DNA from: CBDEVH01 sp965243565
GTDB taxonomy: Bacteria; Pseudomonadota; Gammaproteobacteria; Tethybacterales; Persebacteraceae
Reading direction: 5' to 3'
DNA: 64,000 bases
Assembly (NCBI GenBank): GCA_965243565.1
Contig: OZ251571.1
Span: 682,001-746,000 of the forward strand
Within the stretch, counting starts at the first letter, position 1. The number at the start of each line of letters is the position of its first letter. Below are positions 1 to 7,913 of this stretch, one piece after another. The notes beneath the pieces are model-generated. The model was given only the letters and a program-made list of their open reading frames with translations. It did not search any database and was not told where the DNA came from. Position numbers and translations under genes: made by a program.

Positions 1-368
1 ATGGTGGTAAAAGCCAATGATTGCAAGCAATCTCCTGCCAACAGTGCCATTGCCTCGCCATATTTTTTGTGACACGATGGTTTATTGCGTCGCATATCAT
101 CGTTGTCCATACAGGGTAAGTCATCGTGAACAAGCGAATAACAGTGAATGAGTTCCAACGAGCAGGCAGCGTTTAAAGAGCGTTGGTTAACACCACAAAC
201 GGCAAGTATGATGGCGGGACGTAACCGTTTGCCACCATCTAAAACGGCATAACGCATCGCATTATTGAGTTCGGTGGTGGGCGAGGGTAGTATAGATTCT
301 AAGTGAAATTCAACTTGAATGGTAATGTCACGTAACCATTCATAAAAAAGATTAGTCGCTGTTGTCAT
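1..368 (-). CDS. ispA: Farnesyl diphosphate synthase (polyprenyl synthetase), N-terminal part, cut by window edge
   Basis: Condenses IPP with DMAPP and GPP to give farnesyl diphosphate, the precursor of ubiquinone side chains and undecaprenyl phosphate. The 122 visible codons contain GGKRLRP near residue 40 and the first aspartate-rich motif DDLPCMD followed by DDMRR, which binds Mg2+-diphosphate, then the GEAMALLAGD segment of the family. The rest lies beyond position 1. The ATG at 368 lies inside the end of xseB, so the two stop/start regions overlap by 17 bases and are probably translated together. xseB-ispA is a common proteobacterial gene pair, often followed by dxs. Confidence 0.93.
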   Translation of the reverse strand, partial: MTTATNLFYEWLRDITIQVEFHLESILPSPTTELNNAMRYAVLDGGKRLRPAIILAVCGVNQRSLNAACSLELIHCYSLVHDDLPCMDNDDMRRNKPSCHKKYGEAMALLAGDCLQSLAFTT

Positions 369-576
369 CCTTTAATGGCTTTAGGTCATTTTGTTCTAGT
401 TTTTTAATCTCCATTTTTGCTGATTCAAGTTGGTCTTTACAAGTTTGAATTAGTAGCACGCCTTGTCGATACGACTTAACCATGTCATCTAAAGGAAGAT
501 TATCGTTTTCAATATGATGCACCAATTCGTCTAATTGTTGCATGGCATCTTCAAAACTGGGAGTTTGTTTTTTCAT
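352..576 (-). CDS. xseB: Exodeoxyribonuclease VII small subunit
   Basis: The 74-residue product matches the size and pattern of XseB: an N-terminal FEDAMQQLDELVHHIE helix followed by LPLDDMVKSYRQG and a second helix with a charged tail. XseB forms a multi-subunit complex with XseA and degrades single-stranded DNA to oligonucleotides. xseA is not in the window. The gene is upstream of and overlaps ispA and is divergent from coq7; a 41-base spacer holds the promoters of both directions. Confidence 0.93.
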   Translation of the reverse strand: MKKQTPSFEDAMQQLDELVHHIENDNLPLDDMVKSYRQGVLLIQTCKDQLESAKMEIKKLEQNDLKPLKDDNSD

Positions 577-604
577 AAAATTTGATTAATTAGTTAAACT
601 GCGT

Positions 605-610
605 TATTAT
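605..610 (+). promoter_or_regulatory. -10-like hexamer of coq7, leaderless type
   Basis: TATTAT ends 7 bases before the coq7 ATG, so transcription would begin at or next to the start codon. No Shine-Dalgarno sequence precedes the gene. The complementary strand at 612-607 reads TATAAT and could serve xseB. No convincing -35 was seen. Confidence 0.45.
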
Positions 611-617
611 ATAGGTT

Positions 618-1253
618 ATGAGGCATCTATCATTCAAAGATAATATAATTGGTTTGTTGGACAACGGTTTGAAAACACTGTTTACCCCTGCGGTGGCACA
701 GCGAGAACGCCCTGATAAGGCGTTTGCAGAAGGCGAAATGAGCGAGTCCATGCGCATGGAGTCCATGCGTTTAATGCGGGTTAACCATTGTGGTGAAATC
801 TGTGCACAAGCGTTGTATCAAGGACAAGCATTATTTTCTCGTGATGAAAGCATCAAAGAACACATGAAAGAAGCAGCTGATGAGGAAATTGATCATCTCG
901 CATGGACATCGACTCGCATTCGCGAATTAGGTGGTAACGAAAGTATTTTAAACCCACTGTGGTATGGTGGATCATTTGTTTTAGGAGCGGTGGCAGGTTT
1001 GGTTTCTGATAAAGTTAGTCTTGGTTTTGTCGCTGAAACCGAAAATCAAGTATCGGCTCACCTAGAAAGCCATCTCGAAAAACTACCGATTACCGATGTG
1101 AAAAGCCGTTCTATTGTAGAACAAATGAATATCGATGAAAAACAACACGCGAGTAATGCCATTGAAAAAGGGGGAATCGATTTGCCACCACCAGTTAAGG
1201 GTGTCATGCATTGCTTTGGTAAAATCATGACCAAAGCCAGTTATTATTGGTAA
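618..1253 (+). CDS. coq7: 3-demethoxyubiquinol 3-hydroxylase (Coq7 family)
   Basis: A 211-residue di-iron carboxylate hydroxylase that carries out the last ring hydroxylation of ubiquinone synthesis. The iron ligands are recognisable as NHCGE (Glu60), EEIDH (Glu90/His93), a mid-chain AETE motif and the C-terminal DEKQH motif. The family is a membrane-associated helical bundle. Presence of Coq7 rather than the flavoprotein UbiF is typical of Pseudomonas-like and Legionella-like gammaproteobacteria, betaproteobacteria and alphaproteobacteria. It is convergent with dacB, with only 2 bases between the stop codons. Confidence 0.95.
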   Translation: MRHLSFKDNIIGLLDNGLKTLFTPAVAQRERPDKAFAEGEMSESMRMESMRLMRVNHCGEICAQALYQGQALFSRDESIKEHMKEAADEEIDHLAWTSTRIRELGGNESILNPLWYGGSFVLGAVAGLVSDKVSLGFVAETENQVSAHLESHLEKLPITDVKSRSIVEQMNIDEKQHASNAIEKGGIDLPPPVKGVMHCFGKIMTKASYYW

Positions 1254-1255
1254 AT

Positions 1256-2689
1256 TTACGTTTTTTGATACAGCCACTTTAGCACTGCGTTTTGAAAAGA
1301 TTTAGCATTACGAGTGCTGCTGTTTTTGTTAAAAATGACCAATAAATAAGGATTATTTTTTTTATCCCGAAAAAAACCAGCAATCGCTTTGCTATTAACT
1401 AAACTACCCGTTTTAAAGCGTGCCATGCCTTTGCTAATCCCCTCGCTAGGGCGTTTTTTTAATGTACCATCAAGTCCCAAAATAGGAAAAGAAGCAATAA
1501 TTTCTTCGCGGTACGGGTGTTGCCAAACGAGTTTTAAAGCACGTCCCATGTTTTTAGGGGTAATGCGTGTTAGGCGAGAAAGTCCGCTGCCATTGTCGAT
1601 GACTGTTTGATTATCGATAGTGTGTTTTTTTAACCATTGCTGCATGGCTTCGCGTGCGTTTTCAATAGAGCGGGTTTGTGCATTGTCTGCTAGCGATAGA
1701 AACAAGTGACGTGCGATGACATTGTTGCTGTATTTATTCATTAAAGTGGTTACTTGTGATAGCGTTTGTGATTCGTGTGAATCAATAACAGTAGCTGTTT
1801 CAGGGGTTTTTCCTTGTTGGTAAACACCATTAAAATGCCCACCCATTTCTCGCCATATCGCTGTAAAATAACCGCCGATATAATCGACATGCTTTAAAGC
1901 TGCCAGACGTAAGGATTGTTTTTTACATCGAAATGGATAACCACCCGATAATTTAAGCGTAATCGAGTTTTCTTCTACGTAGTAGCGTTCATTTAAATTG
2001 CGTCGCCAGCTGCGACACTGTCCGTTTCCGGGCTTTATATTATTATTAAGTATAAATTGGTCATTGGGCGGGACAGTATAAGCAATCACGTTCTTGCCAT
2101 CGTTGGTTAACACGACTTCGAGCGATTTGAAGTTAACCAACATGGCATTGGCACCTACGTTATAAGTGCGAAATTCAGCACCATCAAATTCTTCGGGTGA
2201 GTGAAAGGGCAGTTGATAGTAACTATCATCAATAATCAGATTGCCATTAATGGTTTTGATGCCATGACGGTATAGCGATCGAATGATATATTCAAATTTT
2301 TCTGCTGTAATGTAAGGATCGCCACCTCCAATTAAATATAAATTGCCATTGAGCGTATTGTTTTTAACAACACCATCGATAGCGATGCGGGTCTGCCATG
2401 TATAGTTGGGCGAATGTGTATCAATAGCAGCAGCAGCAGTGACTATTTTAATAACCGAAGCTGGGTTAAATGCTGTCGTGCGGTTAACCGATGCCAAAAC
2501 TTCGTTGTTGTCTAAACGCATAATAAGAATACCTGAATTTTTTTTAGCAACATGAAACCGTTTCATGAGTTTTTGTAATTCTGTAGGCAAAACATCAGAA
2601 TCATCTGCATAAGTGGGCGTCGTCAAACCCATTGTTAATAAAAATACTAGCAATAATAATTTAACACGGAAAAACAAGGTATTAAGCAT
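1256..2689 (-). CDS. dacB: D-alanyl-D-alanine carboxypeptidase/endopeptidase (PBP4 family)
   Basis: A 477-residue periplasmic class C penicillin-binding protein that trims or cleaves peptidoglycan cross-links. With the start at 2689 the protein begins with a hydrophobic signal peptide ending near PTYA (about residue 28). The active-site motifs are SVIK (Ser78, Lys81), SNN at about 321-323 and KTGS at about 426-429, in the expected order. A longer reading frame exists upstream, but it would put extra residues before the signal peptide and run deep into pncC. The chosen ATG overlaps the pncC stop by 8 bases, suggesting translational coupling. Confidence 0.93.
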   Translation of the reverse strand: MLNTLFFRVKLLLLVFLLTMGLTTPTYADDSDVLPTELQKLMKRFHVAKKNSGILIMRLDNNEVLASVNRTTAFNPASVIKIVTAAAAIDTHSPNYTWQTRIAIDGVVKNNTLNGNLYLIGGGDPYITAEKFEYIIRSLYRHGIKTINGNLIIDDSYYQLPFHSPEEFDGAEFRTYNVGANAMLVNFKSLEVVLTNDGKNVIAYTVPPNDQFILNNNIKPGNGQCRSWRRNLNERYYVEENSITLKLSGGYPFRCKKQSLRLAALKHVDYIGGYFTAIWREMGGHFNGVYQQGKTPETATVIDSHESQTLSQVTTLMNKYSNNVIARHLFLSLADNAQTRSIENAREAMQQWLKKHTIDNQTVIDNGSGLSRLTRITPKNMGRALKLVWQHPYREEIIASFPILGLDGTLKKRPSEGISKGMARFKTGSLVNSKAIAGFFRDKKNNPYLLVIFNKNSSTRNAKSFQNAVLKWLYQKT

Positions 2690-3179
2690 GCTGTTTTCGC
2701 AATCTATCATAGAGTTGTAAAATCGCATAATCAGCCGCCGCTTGTCGAATTGTTGCTCTATCGCCTGTAAAAAACTGCGTCATTGACTGTATGTCATCGT
2801 CAATAGCAATGGCAAAACAAACGTTCCCAACTGGTTTATGGGCAGTGCCGCCATCGGGTCCGGCAATGCCAGTAATGGCAATGGTGGTATTAATACAAGG
2901 TGCCAGCTGCAATGCTCCTTGGCACATCGCAATGGCTGTATTTTCGCTGACTGCACCGTCGTTATTGAGGGTACTACTGGGCACCGATAATAAGGTTGTT
3001 TTCATCACATTATGATAAGCAACAACGCTCCCATAAAACCATTTTGATGCGCCTGCATTATTGGTGAGCATTGTCGCCAATAAACCTGCTGTGCAGGATT
3101 CTGCAGTGACAATCGTATGTCCGTGCAAAGTGGCAAGTGATGCAATTTTTAAAATTGTATTATTGTGTGTAACAAGCAT
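2682..3179 (-). CDS. pncC: Nicotinamide-nucleotide amidohydrolase (CinA C-terminal domain)
   Basis: The 165-residue protein is a stand-alone CinA C-terminal domain, which deamidates nicotinamide mononucleotide in the NAD salvage cycle. Family motifs visible are TAESCTAGLLA near the N-terminus, YGSVVAYHNVMK, VSENTA and the ITGIAGPDGGT loop. It lies upstream of dacB with an 8-base overlap and is divergent from aroC. On its own strand TATAAA-like and TATAAT-like hexamers lie in the 70 bases shared with the aroC promoter. No clear ribosome binding site precedes the ATG. Confidence 0.93.
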   Translation of the reverse strand: MLVTHNNTILKIASLATLHGHTIVTAESCTAGLLATMLTNNAGASKWFYGSVVAYHNVMKTTLLSVPSSTLNNDGAVSENTAIAMCQGALQLAPCINTTIAITGIAGPDGGTAHKPVGNVCFAIAIDDDIQSMTQFFTGDRATIRQAAADYAILQLYDRLRKQHA

Positions 3180-3241
3180 ATGATTTTATAAGGAGCGTAT
3201 TATATCACCCATAATTACTATGCCTTTTTATGTAAAGCACG

Positions 3242-3247
3242 TATAAT
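3242..3247 (+). promoter_or_regulatory. -10 hexamer of aroC, leaderless type
   Basis: A perfect TATAAT lies exactly 6 bases before the aroC ATG at 3254, placing the expected transcription start on the ATG itself. No Shine-Dalgarno motif could fit between them. The -35 region is weak. Confidence 0.55.
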
Positions 3248-3253
3248 TTGGGC

Positions 3254-4309
3254 ATGTCTGGTAATCGTTTTGGTCGTGTTTTTTGTGTGACTACTTTTGG
3301 CGAAAGCCATGGCACTGCTATTGGTTGTGTTATTGACGGTTGTCCACCACAATTACTCATTGACGAGGCGGCTATTCAAGCTGATTTAGACCGTCGTCGT
3401 CCGGGTACATCAAAAAACGTAACGCAACGCAAAGAGCCTGACCGTGTTGAAATTTTATCAGGTGTTTTTGAGGGCAAGACGACCGGTACACCTATTGCAC
3501 TGCTTATCAGAAACGAAGATGCCAAATCTAAAGATTACAGTAAAATAGCGTCGTTATATCGTCCCGGACATGCCGACTATACCTACGACAAAAAATACGG
3601 TATCCGCGACTATCGCGGTGGCGGGCGTTCTTCAGCCCGTGAGACCGCCGCCAGAGTAGGTGCTGGTGCTATTGCCAAACAAATTCTCAAAAATGTTGGC
3701 ATACGTATTCAGGCACGGTTAGCACAAATGGATGACATTATTATTGCCGATACCGATTGGGACGAAACAAATAATAACCCATTTTTTGCTTCTGATGCGA
3801 CTGCCGTTGCCCAACTTGAAAATCGTATTACCGAATTACGCCGTCAAGGCGATTCTTGCGGAGCACTTATTGAAACCCGTGTAACCGGTGTGCCAGCAGG
3901 GTGGGGCAACCCTGTTTTTGACCGTTTGGATGCCGATATTGCCAAAGCCTTAATGGGTATTAATGCCGTTAAAGGCGTTGAAATCGGGGCGGGCTTTAAA
4001 GCCGTTGCCATGCATGGCAGCGAGCACAACGACACCATTAACAAAAAAGGCTTTACCAGCAATCATGCAGGTGGTATTTTAGGTGGTATTTCGAGTGGAC
4101 AAACAATCACCGCAAACTTAGTTGTCAAACCCACTTCTAGTATCACTCAACCTCAAGCGACCATTAATACCGATGGTGACGAAACCCAAATCAGCACCTC
4201 TGGTCGTCATGATCCTTGTGTGGGTATTCGTGCTGTCCCTATTGTCGAAGCCATGATGGCGTTGGTGCTGGTTGATAGTTATATGTTACATAGGGCACAG
4301 TGCGGATGA
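3254..4309 (+). CDS. aroC: Chorismate synthase
   Basis: Converts 5-enolpyruvylshikimate-3-phosphate to chorismate using reduced FMN, the last step of the common aromatic pathway. The 351-residue protein has the family signatures FGESHG near the N-terminus, GADIQ-like RRPGTS, GGRSSARETAARV in the middle and GRHDPCVGIRAVPI near the C-terminus. The length is typical. A TTG 6 bases upstream is in frame, but MSGNRFG is the usual beginning of the family, so the ATG at 3254 is chosen. The stop overlaps the next gene's start in an ATGA, so aroC, the Lol genes and the phosphatase probably form one transcript. Confidence 0.97.
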   Translation: MSGNRFGRVFCVTTFGESHGTAIGCVIDGCPPQLLIDEAAIQADLDRRRPGTSKNVTQRKEPDRVEILSGVFEGKTTGTPIALLIRNEDAKSKDYSKIASLYRPGHADYTYDKKYGIRDYRGGGRSSARETAARVGAGAIAKQILKNVGIRIQARLAQMDDIIIADTDWDETNNNPFFASDATAVAQLENRITELRRQGDSCGALIETRVTGVPAGWGNPVFDRLDADIAKALMGINAVKGVEIGAGFKAVAMHGSEHNDTINKKGFTSNHAGGILGGISSGQTITANLVVKPTSSITQPQATINTDGDETQISTSGRHDPCVGIRAVPIVEAMMALVLVDSYMLHRAQCG

Positions 4310-5550
4310 AAATTGTAGAAGAATTTCGTCTGGGCTTGCGATACGCTTTAACCGGAAAACATGACAAATTTGTATCTTTTGTATCTCTTATGTCGTCTTT
4401 GGGCATTGCACTCGGCACAGCCGCATTAATTGTGGTGCTATCAGTGATGGGGGGGTTTCATCAAGAACTACAAAATCGCATATTAAGCGTGGCATCGCAT
4501 ATTGAAGCCTCATCAACCAAAGCCGAAGGTTTTGACGATTGGCAAGCAGTGTCTAGTGCCTATAGCAAACACCCTCGTGTTGTTGATAGTGCCCCACAAG
4601 TGCAACATCAAGCCCTATTATTAAACGGCAGATCCTCACGTGGCGTGTTGATTCGTGGCATCTTGCCTGATAAAGAAAAAAATGTCAGCCAAATAGAAAA
4701 CTACATCATAGACGGTAGTTTAAACGATATATCCTCTGATAGTTTTAAATTACTATTAGGTAAGCAACTGGCTCAAAAACTTAATGTAGAAGTCGGCGAT
4801 AAAGTACGAGTTGTTGCCCCGCAAGGCGTATTATCGGTCGCTGGTTTTTATCCTCGCATGCGGCAAATGGAAGTCGGTGCTATCTTTAGTGCAGGCTTGT
4901 ATCAATTTGATCTAGGCATTGCCTATATGCATATTGAAGACGCTAAGCGTCTATATAACCTAAAGGGTCCGAACGTCATCCGTCTAAAATTAGACGATTT
5001 ATTTGCTGCCCCTTCGGTTTATCGTGATCTAAGAAGTGTGAGTAAAAATACTTATCTTTATGACTGGACATCGAGTCATGGTGGTCTGTTTCAGGCATTG
5101 GTATTTGAAAAACGTATGATGTTTCTTGTGTTAACCCTTATTATCGCAGTGGCTGCGTTTAACATCGTATCAGCGTTGGTAACAATGGTACGCAGCAAAC
5201 GGGGCGAAATAGCCATTATGCGTGCTTTTGGAGCGACCAGCGGTACGATTATGCGGATATTTTTATTTCAAGGTGTTATTATTGGTCTATTTGGCACTGC
5301 CTTAGGGCTTATCATTGGTATCCCTGTTGCTGCCAATGCTGGCGCAATAATCAATTGGGTTGAAACACAACTGGGCTTAAGTTTGTTTCCTGCTTCTATT
5401 TATCATTTTGATCAACTCCCCTCCATCATCAGCGTCAACGACGTGGTTTTGGTGGCGATGGTAGCCTTTACGTTAACCTTATTGGCAACGCTATACCCAT
5501 CATGGCATGGCAGTCGTATCAAGCCGGCAGAAGCATTGCGTTATGAATAA
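4306..5550 (+). CDS. Lipoprotein-releasing ABC transporter permease (LolC/LolE/LolF family)
   Basis: This 414-residue inner-membrane protein extracts outer-membrane lipoproteins from the inner membrane and hands them to LolA. It has the LolC/E topology: one membrane helix near residues 22-50 with the SLGIALG pattern, a large periplasmic domain to about residue 260, then three membrane helices containing the FtsX-like segment RSKRGEIAIMRAFGAT and a C-terminal PAEALRYE motif. Only one membrane subunit precedes lolD here, whereas enterobacteria have lolC-lolD-lolE. A homodimeric single-subunit form (LolF) is known from other gammaproteobacteria. A second permease elsewhere on the chromosome cannot be excluded. 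It is coupled to aroC (ATGA) and overlaps lolD by 8 bases. Confidence 0.88.
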   Translation: MKIVEEFRLGLRYALTGKHDKFVSFVSLMSSLGIALGTAALIVVLSVMGGFHQELQNRILSVASHIEASSTKAEGFDDWQAVSSAYSKHPRVVDSAPQVQHQALLLNGRSSRGVLIRGILPDKEKNVSQIENYIIDGSLNDISSDSFKLLLGKQLAQKLNVEVGDKVRVVAPQGVLSVAGFYPRMRQMEVGAIFSAGLYQFDLGIAYMHIEDAKRLYNLKGPNVIRLKLDDLFAAPSVYRDLRSVSKNTYLYDWTSSHGGLFQALVFEKRMMFLVLTLIIAVAAFNIVSALVTMVRSKRGEIAIMRAFGATSGTIMRIFLFQGVIIGLFGTALGLIIGIPVAANAGAIINWVETQLGLSLFPASIYHFDQLPSIISVNDVVLVAMVAFTLTLLATLYPSWHGSRIKPAEALRYE

Positions 5551-6223
5551 TCCTATTATTACGTGTGCCAATGTAAACAAACATTTTAAAGGAGCCGGCG
5601 GTGATATACCTATTTTAAATGATGTTAATTTATCAATTGAAATGGGCGAATCGATTTCGATAGTTGGGGCATCAGGATCGGGTAAAACAACGTTGCTTAA
5701 CCTATTAGGTGGCTTGGACACTATACAAAGCGGGCGAATCGAAGTAGCAGGGCGTAATTGGCAAGAACTATCAGGCAATAAAGCCGCACAATGGCGCAAT
5801 AAGAATTTGGGATTTGTTTTTCAATTTCATTTATTACTACCTGAACTTAATGTATTAGAAAATGTTGCTTTGCCATTACTATTACGCAATATTAAACGCA
5901 GTGAGGCAATTGCAAAAGCGCATAAAATGTTAGATACATTGGAATTAGGTACACATATTTATAAAACACCTGATAAAATATCGGGAGGAGAGCGGCAAAG
6001 AGTAGCGATAGGACGTGCTTTGATTGGGAATCCACGTTGTATAATTGCTGATGAACCAACTGGAAATCTTGATGGAAAAAATGCAAAAAATGTTTTTGAT
6101 AAAATGCTGAATATGATAAAACTAGAACAAACTTCATTGATACTCGTCACCCATGATGAAAAGTTGGCAGCCAAAACGGATCGTCGTTTAACCTTAGAAT
6201 ACGGAAAATTACTCTCATTATGA
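5543..6223 (+). CDS. lolD: Lipoprotein-releasing system ATP-binding protein
   Basis: A 226-residue ABC ATPase that powers lipoprotein release by the adjacent permease. Visible are Walker A GASGSGKTT, the Q-loop FQFHLLLPELNVLENV (typical of LolD/MacB-type ATPases), the ABC signature ISGGERQR, Walker B IIADEPTGNLD and the switch His in LVTHDE. The reading frame extends 36 bases upstream, but the ATG at 5543 gives the normal N-terminus and an 8-base overlap with the permease stop. Confidence 0.95.
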   Translation: MNNPIITCANVNKHFKGAGGDIPILNDVNLSIEMGESISIVGASGSGKTTLLNLLGGLDTIQSGRIEVAGRNWQELSGNKAAQWRNKNLGFVFQFHLLLPELNVLENVALPLLLRNIKRSEAIAKAHKMLDTLELGTHIYKTPDKISGGERQRVAIGRALIGNPRCIIADEPTGNLDGKNAKNVFDKMLNMIKLEQTSLILVTHDEKLAAKTDRRLTLEYGKLLSL

Positions 6224-6675
6224 AAAATATATTATTTGTTTGTACTGGCAATCATCGCCGTTCCCCCATCGCCGAACATATACTAAAAAAATTGGCGAAA
6301 GACTGTAATAACAACGACTTAAACATTGGTTCTGCTGGTGTTAACCACTGGTATTTAGGTATTATGACAGATGTACGCTCATGCATTGCTGCTCAGAAAA
6401 TCGGCTATATAATACCAGAAAAAACAGCATTACTGATTACTGAAGAAGATTTTATAAAAAGTGATGTCATTTATGCCATGTGCCATGCTTGCATGAACTC
6501 TATTACTTTACTTTGTCCTGAAGAACATAAGCATAAAATAAAGTTATTTCTACTAGAAACCACTGGCGTTGACGAAGAAGTATTAGACACCAATTATTCT
6601 AGCATGGAAGATTTTATCGATATGGCAAAAACGATAGAAAAAGGCTGTTTAGAAATTATTCGAAAAATCGACTAA
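6220..6675 (+). CDS. Low molecular weight protein-tyrosine-phosphatase family protein
   Basis: A 151-residue cytoplasmic protein with the P-loop CTGNHRRS at residues 8-15 (C-X5-R-S) near the N-terminus, as in low molecular weight tyrosine phosphatases and the related arsenate reductases. The general-acid loop, usually Asp-Pro, appears as VLDTNYSSMEDF. The aspartate is kept but the proline is replaced, so activity is likely but not certain. The substrate is unknown. The start overlaps the lolD stop in ATGA, making it the last gene of the aroC-lol operon. It ends about 30 bases before the convergent phaR. Confidence 0.8.
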   Translation: MKNILFVCTGNHRRSPIAEHILKKLAKDCNNNDLNIGSAGVNHWYLGIMTDVRSCIAAQKIGYIIPEKTALLITEEDFIKSDVIYAMCHACMNSITLLCPEEHKHKIKLFLLETTGVDEEVLDTNYSSMEDFIDMAKTIEKGCLEIIRKID

Positions 6676-6704
6676 ACGTTTTTTAGAATAATCCGCTTTG
6701 TTTA

Positions 6705-7247
6705 TTACTCCTTTTTAGAAGGAGGTTGGGTGAAAAAATTAGCAAAATTAAGTGGTGAAAAGTTTATCGCATTTTTAAAATTATTTTGTGCTCCCATGTA
6801 ATTTTCGAGTCCTTGAAAAACATATTGTTCCATCATTTGGCGTATAAAAGTGGCTTGAGTCATGGCAAGATTTTCCATTGCTTTATTGTCTATAGTGTTG
6901 CCAAATCGTTCGCTAAAATCTTGGTGTGACTTGTGAAAATGCGGTAAACACTGCTCTATAAGTATACGCATAGGGCCTCGCATAGGGCCATGCATAATCA
7001 TAATCATATTGCGTAAACTTTGTTCGGTAAAAACAGGTTGTCCAACAACATCACACGCAAACAATAAATTTATCAAAGTGGATTCGGTAACATCCTCATT
7101 GCTTTTGGTAACTACTCTAAAATCTTCACCATCAATCACCAATGCTTTGAGCTCTTCAAGGGTAATATAGCGACTGTCTTTACTATCGTAAAGGCGACGA
7201 TTTAGATATTTTTTAATAATTCGGGTATCAGAGGTTTTTTTTGTCAT
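6705..7247 (-). CDS. phaR: Polyhydroxyalkanoate synthesis repressor PhaR
   Basis: A 180-residue DNA-binding regulator. Residues 9-70 contain the PHB/PHA accumulation regulator domain with IIKKYLNRRLYDSKDSRYIT and LEELKALVIDGEDF, followed by the second PHB accumulation motif around TLINLLF. In the family, PhaR binds PHA granules and represses phasin and synthase genes. No PHA synthesis genes are in the window, so its target here is unknown. The start overlaps the end of the ubiJ-like gene by 20 bases. The last codons form a CTCCTT/AAGGAG inverted repeat (about 6709-6725). Confidence 0.9.
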   Translation of the reverse strand: MTKKTSDTRIIKKYLNRRLYDSKDSRYITLEELKALVIDGEDFRVVTKSNEDVTESTLINLLFACDVVGQPVFTEQSLRNMIMIMHGPMRGPMRILIEQCLPHFHKSHQDFSERFGNTIDNKAMENLAMTQATFIRQMMEQYVFQGLENYMGAQNNFKNAINFSPLNFANFFTQPPSKKE

Positions 7248-7737
7248 GATTATTTCCAGTTACAATGGAGTTGATGCGGTTATCCAAAATATTAATTTGG
7301 TTACTAATATTTTGAACGCGTTTGCTATAGGCATCAAACGTTTTAGGATCTAAAAAATGCTTATCGCAATACGTATTAATTGATTCGCGTAGTTTTTCAA
7401 TCAACAGTAAAACACGTGGGGCTAAAATAGGACCAAATGCATCGCTAATAATAACCGTCCAATCCATTTGATTGATTAATGTTGAAAAACTCTTCAGCAA
7501 AGCGGCATCACCTTCGATTTTAATATTATTAGGCAGTGACACAATACGCACTTTAACATCGCCCCGAATTTGTGGGGCAACCACTTCCACTTTTCCAGAG
7601 GCATCAATACGCCAAACTGATTTTAGGCGAATTGGTTTAAATTCGATGGAAATTGTTTTATCGGCAAAAGGAGACAACAATTTTGCCCCATTAATATTGT
7701 CATTAATGGCTTTTGTTAGTACACGTGTTATCAACAT
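7228..7737 (-). CDS. UbiJ-like SCP2-domain protein, ubiquinone biosynthesis accessory factor candidate
   Basis: A 169-residue protein with a sterol-carrier-protein-2 type beta core (KTISIEFKPIRLKSVWRI, then DVKVRIVSLPNNIKIEGDA) and a C-terminal helical segment ending in a heptad-like coiled coil (VQNISNQINILDNRINSI). This architecture matches UbiJ, which binds isoprenoid intermediates and scaffolds the Ubi hydroxylase complex. Similarity is by pattern, so the call is moderate. The open frame continues upstream through a tRNA gene to 7902, but that part is an artefact. The ATG at 7737 lies 6 bases after a TATAAT hexamer and follows the tRNA. It overlaps phaR by 20 bases. Confidence 0.7.
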   Translation of the reverse strand: MLITRVLTKAINDNINGAKLLSPFADKTISIEFKPIRLKSVWRIDASGKVEVVAPQIRGDVKVRIVSLPNNIKIEGDAALLKSFSTLINQMDWTVIISDAFGPILAPRVLLLIEKLRESINTYCDKHFLDPKTFDAYSKRVQNISNQINILDNRINSIVTGNNHDKKNL

Positions 7738-7743
7738 CGCATA

Positions 7744-7749
7744 ATTATA
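7744..7749 (-). promoter_or_regulatory. -10 hexamer of the ubiJ-like gene, leaderless type
   Basis: On the minus strand TATAAT is followed by exactly 6 bases (TATGCG) and the ATG at 7737. It lies between the tRNA-Pro gene and the coding region and supports the late start of that gene. Confidence 0.5.
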
Positions 7750-7790
7750 TAGCACCAAGATTAATAACGCATAAATAATAGAATAAACGG

Positions 7791-7864
7791 TCGGGATAGC
7801 GAGATTCGAACTCACGACCTCTTGCTCCCGAAGCAAGCACGCTACCAGACTGCGCCACACCCCG
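7791..7864 (-). tRNA. tRNA-Pro (anticodon CGG)
   Basis: A complete cloverleaf can be drawn. The acceptor stem is CGGGGTG with TATCCCG, the D stem GCGC/GCGT, the anticodon stem CTTGC/GCAAG with loop TTCGGGA (anticodon CGG, reads CCG), the T stem GTGAG/CTCGC with loop TTCGAAT, and the discriminator is A. The body resembles bacterial tRNA-Pro. The three bases after the discriminator are CCG rather than CCA, so the CCA end is not encoded and must be added by tRNA nucleotidyltransferase. Confidence 0.95.
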
Positions 7865-7901
7865 AAGCCGCATATTTTATCCGAATTAAACAATAATAAC
7901 A

Positions 7902-7907
7902 TACAAT
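7902..7907 (+). promoter_or_regulatory. -10-like hexamer of glmU, leaderless type
   Basis: TACAAT is followed by 6 bases (AACGCT) and the glmU ATG at 7914, the same geometry as at aroC and the ankyrin genes. No Shine-Dalgarno motif precedes the ATG. Confidence 0.45.
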
Positions 7908-7913
7908 AACGCT

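Noticed and set aside
6709..6725. CTCCTT...AAGGAG hairpin at the end of phaR as a terminator
   Set aside because: It is inside the coding sequence and lacks a following T-tract on either strand.
7738..7902. N-terminal extension of the ubiJ-like open frame (about 55 residues)
   Set aside because: It runs through the tRNA-Pro gene and the promoter; the domain starts after the ATG at 7737.
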